NCBI RefSeq assembly: GCF_007990755.1
Contig: NZ_BJXA01000085.1
Location: forward strand, 1 to 35,882
Reading direction: 5' to 3'
Length of the DNA stretch: 35,882 nucleotides
Source: Nocardia ninae NBRC 108245
GTDB taxonomy: Bacteria; Actinomycetota; Actinomycetes; Mycobacteriales; Mycobacteriaceae
Shown here: piece after piece, positions 30,593 through 35,882 of the stretch
How the letters are laid out: the number at the start of each line of letters is the position of its first letter
How positions within the stretch are numbered: position 1 is the stretch's first letter
Program-made: the position numbers and the translations under genes
The notes under the pieces: generated by a model
What the model was told of the DNA's origin: nothing
Database searches by the model: none
Seen by the model: only the letters and a program-made list of their open reading frames with translations

Positions 30593-30799
30593 ATGATTGC
30601 GATGGTGATTCCCCTGGTTCCGCGAGGCGGGTTCACAGTCCGCCGCGTAGGAGATCGCTGGGAGCTCGTCAACTCGCGAGGCTACGGCCGTACCGTCGTC
30701 CTACATTCCTGGCCGCGTGATCAGCACACCGAGGCGTTCGAGCACTGCTACCGCCTCAACGGGCGCACGGTAGAGGAATTACAGGCCGCGTTCCGCTGA
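30593..30799 (+). CDS. Small conserved protein of unknown function
   Basis: 68 aa from ATG 30593; a second ATG at 30602 is possible. No good Shine-Dalgarno is near. The sequence (VRRVGDRWELVNSRGYGRTVVLHSW ... HTEAFEHCYRLNGRTVEELQAAFR) has a compact beta-strand then helix character, with a single cysteine. It is neither secreted nor membrane-bound as far as can be seen. Its coding look (GC-rich third positions, ends in a family-like LQAAFR) favours a real gene. I do not recognise the family. It is divergent from recC and 112 bp ahead of the beta-lactamase-like gene. Confidence 0.55.
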   Translation: MIAMVIPLVPRGGFTVRRVGDRWELVNSRGYGRTVVLHSWPRDQHTEAFEHCYRLNGRTVEELQAAFR

Positions 30800-30911
30800 A
30801 TGGTTCGTGGTGGCCGAAACCCGCTGGGACGCAAGTACACAACCTTTAGCACACGCCGAATTCGAGCTCAAGACGTGCATCGAGCTCGCGGATGTGCGAT
30901 CGTGATCCCTC

Positions 30912-31796
30912 GTGCGTCAACCCTCGCCCGCCACCCGAACCGTTCCCCGCGTGGCCGCATCCGCCTGTGTCCTCGCCGCTGCGGCGATCCTCATTCCCAG
31001 CGCGCCCAGCGTGCTGCCGAGCGCGGCCGCCGCGCCACTCGCGCATACCAGCGCGTGCCTGGCCGGTTTCGACTGCGATATGAGCAGTCGGATCGCCGCG
31101 GTCGACAAATACCTGACCGGCCGCCCCGGCGTCACCGGTTACGTTGTGCGCGACCGGGTCTCCGGCGGCGTCTACGCGAATGCCAACGCGGAGAACGCGG
31201 TCTGGACCGCCTCCACGATCAAACTGGCGATCGCCGAGGATTTGCTGAACCGGGCCAGGGTCGGTGCGATCAACCTGACGCCGGAAGATCGCATGACCAT
31301 GGAGTCGATGCTCGCCACGTCCAACGACGGCGCGGCCGACCGGCTGTGGAACAAGTACGCCGGCCTGGACCGGATGGCGTTCAACAATGCCTTCCGCAAC
31401 AACGGCATGAACACCCTGGTTCCGCAGCCGACGAACACCGCGCTGTTCCCGGACTGGTCGTTCCAGAAGTGCACGGCCGCCGACCTGGACCGGCTGATGG
31501 ACCACATCCTCAACGTCATGCACCCCGACGACCGCAACTACCTGCTGGACCGGATGCGCTCGGTGGACAGCAACCAGCACTGGGGCGTGTGGGGCGCGGG
31601 CGCGAACATGCGGCCGGGCCTGAAGAACGGCTGGTCCGCCGAACAGGGTGGCTGGGTGGTGAATTCGGTCGGCTTCGCCGGTCCGAACGAGCGCTACACG
31701 CTGGCCATCATGACCTCACTCGGTGACCAGGGCGGCTACACCGAGGGCGCCGACACCGACACCAAGGTGGCCGAGATGCTGCTCGCGGGGCGCTGA
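30912..31796 (+). CDS. Secreted class A beta-lactamase-like serine hydrolase
   Basis: 294 aa from GTG 30912. Residues about 1-41 form a signal peptide (RTVPRVAASACVLAAAAILIP, then an AAA cleavage site). The mature domain has the SxxK motif with Ser101 and Lys104 (WTASTIKLA), SND at 137-139 in place of the usual SDN (TSNDGAAD), and KNGWS in place of KTG/KTGWT near residue 236. Overall it is of the beta-lactamase/penicillin-binding fold. A changed third motif suggests a weak lactamase, a D,D-peptidase-type enzyme or a non-hydrolytic member. Two direct TCGAGCTC repeats lie in its upstream gap. No regulator gene of the BlaI/BlaR type is nearby. Confidence 0.85.
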   Translation: MRQPSPATRTVPRVAASACVLAAAAILIPSAPSVLPSAAAAPLAHTSACLAGFDCDMSSRIAAVDKYLTGRPGVTGYVVRDRVSGGVYANANAENAVWTASTIKLAIAEDLLNRARVGAINLTPEDRMTMESMLATSNDGAADRLWNKYAGLDRMAFNNAFRNNGMNTLVPQPTNTALFPDWSFQKCTAADLDRLMDHILNVMHPDDRNYLLDRMRSVDSNQHWGVWGAGANMRPGLKNGWSAEQGGWVVNSVGFAGPNERYTLAIMTSLGDQGGYTEGADTDTKVAEMLLAGR

Positions 31797-31824
31797 GCAC
31801 GCCCCGCACGCACCCGTCGCGGTT

Positions 31825-33336
31825 TCAGGCGGAGCGTCGACGCAACACCATCGGCGCTCCGTCCCTCGGGGCCGGAATCGCGTTGAACCCCCACGGCATT
31901 CGGTAAGACTCGGGTATCTGCCACGCGTACGCACGCACCAGCGCGGCGATGACCGTCTTCACCTCGAACGTGCCGAAATGCATGCCGATGCACTTGTGCG
32001 CGCCCGCACCGAACGGCAGCCAGGCCAGCCGATGCGACTTGTCCTCGCGGCGGGCCTCGCCGAAGCGCTCCGGATCGAACAGCTCCGGCCGGGTCCACAG
32101 TTCGGGCAGCAGGTGATTGACCTGATAGGCCAAGTCGATCGGGGTGCCCGCCGGAATGTAGTGGCCCGCGATCTCGGTGTCGCGCACCGCACGACGCGAC
32201 AAACCGGGCACCGGCGGCATCAGCCGCAGGCTCTCCTTCAGCACCAGATCCAGGTCGCGCAGACCCTCCAACTGGTCGATAGCCGGTGCCGCACCATCGA
32301 TTTCGGCGTCGAGGGCCAGCACCTCGGCGCGCACCCGCTCCTGCCACTCCGGGTGTTTGCCCAGGTAGTAGGCGATCGCGGTGGCCGTTGTCGTGGTGGT
32401 GTCGTGCGCGGCCATGATCAGAAAGATCATGTGGTTCACCACATCCGCGTCCCCGAACACGCCGCCGTCCTCGCTGCGCGCGTGACACAGTCCGGAGAAG
32501 AAGTCCGGTGACTCCGAGCGCCGCTTCTCCGGCAGCATCGCGGTGAAGTACTCCTCCAGCACCTTGCGGCCACGCAGCCCGGACCGCCACTTGCCGCCCG
32601 GCACCGGATGCCGGACGATCGCCAGACCCGCGTGCGTGCAGTCGATGAACGCGTCGATGAGCTGACGCCGCTGCGGGCCGACATCGACACCCATGAACGT
32701 CTCCCCCGCGATGTCGAGGGTCAGTTCCTTGATGGTCGGATACAGCTGCACCGTCCGTTCGGCGTTGCCGCCCTGCGGAACCCAGCGGTCGATGCCGGCG
32801 CGGACCACCGGCGTGAGCGCCGCGAGATGCGCTTCCAGGCGCTCCCTGGTGAACGCCTGCTGCATGATCCGGCGGTGGAATTTGTGCTCCTCGAACTCGA
32901 GGAGCAGCAGGCCGCGCCGGAAGAACGGGCCGATGAAATAGTCCCAGCCCTGGCCGAAGTCGCGGCGCCGCCGGCCGAGCACCTCGTCGAGCGCCTCCGG
33001 CCCGGCGACCAGCACCCGATCGATGCCGAGCGAGGTGTTCACCGTGACCGGTCCATATTTGCGATAGCGGCCGACCATCTCGGCCGGACCCCAGCGCATG
33101 TACTGGAGCACTCGGCCCAGGTACGGCAGCCCGGCGTCGCCGTGCACCGCGGTCATCTCGCTGCCCGCCGGCGGTGTCGCGAGGATCTGACGCCGTTCCG
33201 GTAGCCGGTGCAATGCCCGATCGAGCAGATGATCGCGCGGTATGTCGATCAGCGCGGCGTTCTCCGATGTTGCTTTGCCGTCGGATCGCCCGCGCAGGCT
33301 GGGCTTTCGGCCGACAGCACGGTCCCCGGCGACCAT
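31825..33336 (-). CDS. Cytochrome P450, second
   Basis: 503 aa from ATG 33336, chosen because GGGAGG lies seven bases upstream. Haem ligand Cys449 in FGAGAHKCIGMHF, I-helix AAHDTT at 309-314, and ESLR at 368-371. It is longer than the first P450, with about 60 extra N-terminal residues before the typical LPYLGRVLQYMRWGPAEM opening, and its sequence (LLEFEEHKFHRRIMQQAFTRERL) recalls the CYP120/CYP51-like clan that acts on lipids, sterols or retinoid-like molecules. No ferredoxin is beside it. It is divergent from ndh over a 266-bp gap with a palindrome. Substrate unknown; a lipid is likely by family. Confidence 0.92.
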   Translation of the reverse strand: MVAGDRAVGRKPSLRGRSDGKATSENAALIDIPRDHLLDRALHRLPERRQILATPPAGSEMTAVHGDAGLPYLGRVLQYMRWGPAEMVGRYRKYGPVTVNTSLGIDRVLVAGPEALDEVLGRRRRDFGQGWDYFIGPFFRRGLLLLEFEEHKFHRRIMQQAFTRERLEAHLAALTPVVRAGIDRWVPQGGNAERTVQLYPTIKELTLDIAGETFMGVDVGPQRRQLIDAFIDCTHAGLAIVRHPVPGGKWRSGLRGRKVLEEYFTAMLPEKRRSESPDFFSGLCHARSEDGGVFGDADVVNHMIFLIMAAHDTTTTTATAIAYYLGKHPEWQERVRAEVLALDAEIDGAAPAIDQLEGLRDLDLVLKESLRLMPPVPGLSRRAVRDTEIAGHYIPAGTPIDLAYQVNHLLPELWTRPELFDPERFGEARREDKSHRLAWLPFGAGAHKCIGMHFGTFEVKTVIAALVRAYAWQIPESYRMPWGFNAIPAPRDGAPMVLRRRSA

Positions 33337-33362
33337 GGCAAACCTCCCTGAAAGAGACATTT

Positions 33363-33368
33363 ATCGTA
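33363..33368 (-). promoter_or_regulatory. Candidate -10 of the second P450
   Basis: Minus-strand TACGAT lies 27 bp ahead of the start codon at 33336 and fits TANNNT. No recognisable TTGACA-like element is at the matching -35 distance. Confidence 0.35.
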
Positions 33369-33415
33369 TTCGCTTCTGCGCATTCGTTCGGGTGGTTCGC
33401 CGCAACCGAGCACGC

Positions 33416-33447
33416 GCGATGCTTGCCCGGCAAGCGCGAGGCATCGC
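33416..33447. promoter_or_regulatory. Nested palindromes in the P450-ndh gap
   Basis: GCTTGCC-C-GGCAAGC (33421-33435) is a perfect 15-bp palindrome, and GCGATGC (33416-33422) also pairs with GCATCGC (33441-33447), so two stems overlap. Lying between divergent genes, it is a candidate binding site for a regulator of either. The gap otherwise holds a GGGGT-CAC-ACCCC hairpin 18 nt before the ndh ribosome-binding site. Confidence 0.4.
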
Positions 33448-33602
33448 AGCGCAACCAGGAGCGCTTACGAGCGCGAATGCGCGAGGCCCACTCGCCCGGA
33501 ACGGGATGTCGGCGCGACCGGCGAGACAGACCCGACTACGGTTGGGACCTGACCGCAACCGTTCGCGGGGGTCACACCCCAGGTCTGTCGAGGAGCAGGA
33601 CG

Positions 33603-35042
33603 ATGAACACCCAGTCTGTCCAGAACCGTCGTCACCAGGTGGTGGTGATCGGCTCCGGCTTCGGCGGCTTGTTCGGCACCAAACACCTCAAGCGGGCCGA
33701 CGTCGACGTCACGTTGATCTCCAAAACCACCTCGCACCTGTTCCAGCCGCTGCTCTACCAGGTGGCCACCGGCATCCTCTCGGTCGGCGAGATCGCACCC
33801 GCCACCCGGCTGGTGCTGCGCAAGCAGAAGAACGCGCAGGTGCTGCTCGGCGATGTCATCGACATCGACCTCGAAGCGAAGACGGTCACCTCGCGGCTGC
33901 TCAACTCCAACACCGTCACCCCGTTCGACAGCCTGATCGTGGCCACCGGCGCGCAGCAGTCGTACTTCGGCAACAACCAGTTCGCCACCTACGCCCCCGG
34001 CATGAAGACCATCGATGACGCGCTCGAGCTACGCGGCCGCATCCTCGGCTCCTTCGAGGGTGCGGAGCTGGCCACCAGCCAGGAGATGCGCGACCGGTTG
34101 CTCACCTTCGTGGTGGTCGGCGCCGGACCCACCGGTGTCGAATTGGCCGGGCAGATCGCCGAACTCGCCGACCGCACCCTCGAAGGCACCTTCCACAACA
34201 TCGATCCGCGCGATGCCCGCGTCGTCCTGCTCGAGGGGGCGGGCGCGGTGCTCGGCCCGATGGGACCCAAGCTCGGCAACAAGGCCAAGCGGCGGCTGGA
34301 GAAGATGGGCGTCGAGATCCAGCTCAACGCCATGGTCACCGATATCGACGCGTTGGGTGTCACGGTGAAGGACGCCGACGGCACCATCCGTCGCATCGAA
34401 TCGTCGTGCAAGGTGTGGTCGGCCGGTGTGCAGGCCAGCCCGCTGGGCAAGATGCTCGCCGAGCGCTCCGACGGCACCGAGGTGGACCGCGCCGGACGCG
34501 TCGTGGTCGAGCCGGACCTGACCATCAAGGGGCATCCGAACGTCTTCGTGGTCGGCGACCTGATGTCGGTGCCGGGCGTGCCGGGCCAGGCGCAGGGCGC
34601 GATCCAGGGCGCCACCTACGCGGCCAAGGCCATCAAGGCTGGGCTGAACGGTCAAGCGCCGCAAGACCGTAAGCCGTTCAAGTACTTCAACAAGGGCAGC
34701 ATGGCGACGGTGTCGCGGTTCAACGCCGTGTGCCAGGTCGGCAAGCTGGAGTTCAGCGGGTTCATCGCCTGGCTGGCCTGGCTGGCACTGCACCTGTACT
34801 ACCTGATCGGCTACCGCAGCCGGATCATCACCGTCATCCAGTGGTTCGTCACCTTCCTCGGCCGCAGCCGCGGGCAGATGGCGGCCACCGAGCAGTGGGT
34901 GTTCGCCCGGCTCGCGCTCGAGCAGGTCAACTCGGACGAGGAAGAGGCCGACGAGCTCGCGGCCGCGCTCGGGGCGCCGCCCGCGGACAACCGCAAGCTC
35001 GCGGAGAAGGCCAAGGCCGCCATCGACGGCCGGGTGAGCTGA
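33603..35042 (+). CDS. ndh: Type II NADH dehydrogenase
   Basis: 479 aa from ATG 33603 with AGGAGCAGGA upstream; the earlier frame from 33174 is antisense to the P450 and is rejected. FAD motif GSGFGG at 17-22, NADH motif VVVGAGPTGVELAG near 171-184, quinone-side AQGAIQGATYAAKAI, and a C-terminal membrane-anchoring segment (FIAWLAWLALHLYYLIGYRSRIITVIQWFVTFLG). It oxidises NADH and reduces menaquinone without proton pumping; in mycobacteria it is the main respiratory NADH dehydrogenase. The C-terminal tail after the anchor is acidic (NSDEEEADELAAAL). A very strong hairpin follows, so the gene is monocistronic. Confidence 0.95.
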   Translation: MNTQSVQNRRHQVVVIGSGFGGLFGTKHLKRADVDVTLISKTTSHLFQPLLYQVATGILSVGEIAPATRLVLRKQKNAQVLLGDVIDIDLEAKTVTSRLLNSNTVTPFDSLIVATGAQQSYFGNNQFATYAPGMKTIDDALELRGRILGSFEGAELATSQEMRDRLLTFVVVGAGPTGVELAGQIAELADRTLEGTFHNIDPRDARVVLLEGAGAVLGPMGPKLGNKAKRRLEKMGVEIQLNAMVTDIDALGVTVKDADGTIRRIESSCKVWSAGVQASPLGKMLAERSDGTEVDRAGRVVVEPDLTIKGHPNVFVVGDLMSVPGVPGQAQGAIQGATYAAKAIKAGLNGQAPQDRKPFKYFNKGSMATVSRFNAVCQVGKLEFSGFIAWLAWLALHLYYLIGYRSRIITVIQWFVTFLGRSRGQMAATEQWVFARLALEQVNSDEEEADELAAALGAPPADNRKLAEKAKAAIDGRVS

Positions 35043-35061
35043 GCCGCACCGCCTGATTCCA

Positions 35062-35108
35062 CCGGAGGCGATCTTCGGTCTGTCCGACAGACCGAAGATC
35101 GCCTCCGG
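35062..35108 (+). terminator. Perfect 23-bp terminator hairpin after ndh
   Basis: Positions 35062-35084 (CCGGAGGCGATC...) are exactly complementary to 35086-35108 with a single-base centre at 35085, giving about 21 paired bases and a tight loop in RNA. It begins 19 nt after the ndh stop; TCTGTTTC follows as a weak U-rich tail. Confidence 0.9.
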
Positions 35109-35314
35109 TCTGTTTCGGGCGGTGTCCCGCCGTCCATGTCCGGAGTGTCCGGACCCCCGCTCCGAAGCGCATCCGCAACCCACAAGTAGCTATTTGTCGG
35201 CAATGGCAGTGCGGACGAGTCGGCCGAAAATGAACCCATCCAGGTGCCCAGCAGATCCGAATGTCGGACGTCGAAAGTGACATCTCTTCTGACCTGACGA
35301 AAGGCGATCTACCT

Positions 35315-35882
35315 ATGGGCACAGGCAAGCACAGAGCCCCCAACCCGCAGCGGCAAAAGGTGGGCTCGATGGTCGCGGCTGGTGCGGTACCGCTGGTCCT
35401 CGCACTGGTCGGCACCGGCACCGCCAATGCCGAGCCTGCACAACCCAATGTGACGGCACAGCCGGATCAGCCCGCGCAGTGGCCTGCGGCGGAACCGCCG
35501 AACGCCATGCCGTACGAGGGCCTGGACATCCCGGACAACACCAAGAGCTCGCTGCAGTGGTCACGGCCGCTGCCGGACAAGAAGTACCTGGCACCGGTCG
35601 GTGTGCTGCACGCACCGGTCCCGGTGGCGCCGGTGCCGCCGATCGCGCCGCCGCCCGGCAAGTTCCGCTTCGGCGACGTCCAGGTCGACGCGCCGGACTG
35701 GATCGACCAGGAACAGGCCATCCAGATCAATGACAACGCGGCCATCGCCGAGGCCAACCTGGCCACCTTCCTCGACTCGGTCGGCATGGAACGCAGCAGG
35801 TCCGACCGGATCGCCGGGCAGACCGTCGGCACGGCCGCCATGGGCGCGCTGGCCGGTGCGGCGTCGGGTGCCCCGTTCGCGG
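35315..35882 (+). CDS. Secreted protein, 3' end outside the window
   Basis: Open from ATG 35315 to the window end (189 complete codons, no stop). Residues 1-39 are a signal peptide: basic MGTGKHRAPNPQRQ, hydrophobic MVAAGAVPLVLALVG, and ANA cleavage before EPAQ. The next part is proline-rich (VPVAPVPPIAPPPG near 96-109), then QVDAPDWIDQEQAIQINDNAAIAEANLATFLDSVGM and a glycine/alanine-rich segment GTAAMGALAGAASG. I recognise this only as an uncharacterised exported protein type of Nocardia. Shine-Dalgarno AAAGG is about 11 bases upstream. Its promoter should lie in the 206-bp gap after the ndh terminator. Confidence 0.75.
   Translation, partial: MGTGKHRAPNPQRQKVGSMVAAGAVPLVLALVGTGTANAEPAQPNVTAQPDQPAQWPAAEPPNAMPYEGLDIPDNTKSSLQWSRPLPDKKYLAPVGVLHAPVPVAPVPPIAPPPGKFRFGDVQVDAPDWIDQEQAIQINDNAAIAEANLATFLDSVGMERSRSDRIAGQTVGTAAMGALAGAASGAPFA

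Noticed and set aside
33174-33602. N-terminal extension of ndh
   Set aside because: The extra residues are antisense to the P450 and not NADH-dehydrogenase-like; ATG 33603 has a proper ribosome-binding site.

Overview
The window is high-GC actinobacterial DNA, most likely from Nocardia or a close relative. The evidence is a nocardiolactone-type beta-lactone synthetase/reductase pair, an MmpL transporter, an Ag85-like secreted esterase, an AddAB-independent RecBCD, two P450s, dense ATGA/GTGA stop-start overlaps, and GTG and apparently leaderless starts. No rRNA, tRNA, CRISPR array or insertion sequence was seen. Genus assignment is inference from gene content.

Layout. (1) 1-6.6 kb, plus strand: a tightly coupled lipid operon with an upstream gene tail, OleC/NltC-like beta-lactone synthetase, a 91-aa membrane protein, OleD/NltD-like reductase, a condensation-fold acyltransferase and an MmpL exporter. 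It ends in a hairpin. (2) 6.6-11 kb: a mixed set of small genes: a zinc-ribbon protein, a flavin disulfide reductase divergent from an XRE-cupin regulator, a nucleotidyltransferase behind a structured leader carrying a 36-codon upstream ORF, a cysteine-rich protein, a zinc-type L28, and an orphan response regulator with a degenerate receiver. (3) 11.3-13.6 kb: an AT-richer accessory patch with a DUF6879 / XRE-DUF5753 cassette divergent from a tiny Cys protein and a resolvase-like protein. (4) 13.6-17.4 kb, minus strand: TetR, P450, ferredoxin and SRPBCC with a clear palindromic operator, then an Ag85-like esterase. (5) 17.4-18.5 kb: an almost empty stretch ending in a cold-shock gene with a folded leader. 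(6) 30.3-18.6 kb, minus strand: an 11.7-kb DNA-repair block, recC-recB-recD, then an ECF-type sigma factor, Ogt, 2OG-Fe(II) oxygenase, Ada-like zinc domain and a second Ogt. (7) 30.6-35.9 kb: a small protein, a class A beta-lactamase-like secreted protein, a second P450, type II NADH dehydrogenase with a very strong terminator, and the start of a secreted protein.

The most distinctive system is the alkylation-repair set. A small sigma factor heads a chain of four overlapping genes, and a 31-bp element (TCTCAC, 17 bp, CGTC core) occurs twice at identical internal spacing: just before the sigma gene and just before the separate Ogt gene. This looks like an autoregulated sigma regulon for alkylation damage replacing the classical Ada activator. 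The Ada-type zinc domain in the operon has glycine where the methyl-acceptor cysteine should be. The second system of interest is the beta-lactone operon, where an acyltransferase and an MmpL suggest modification and export of the product.
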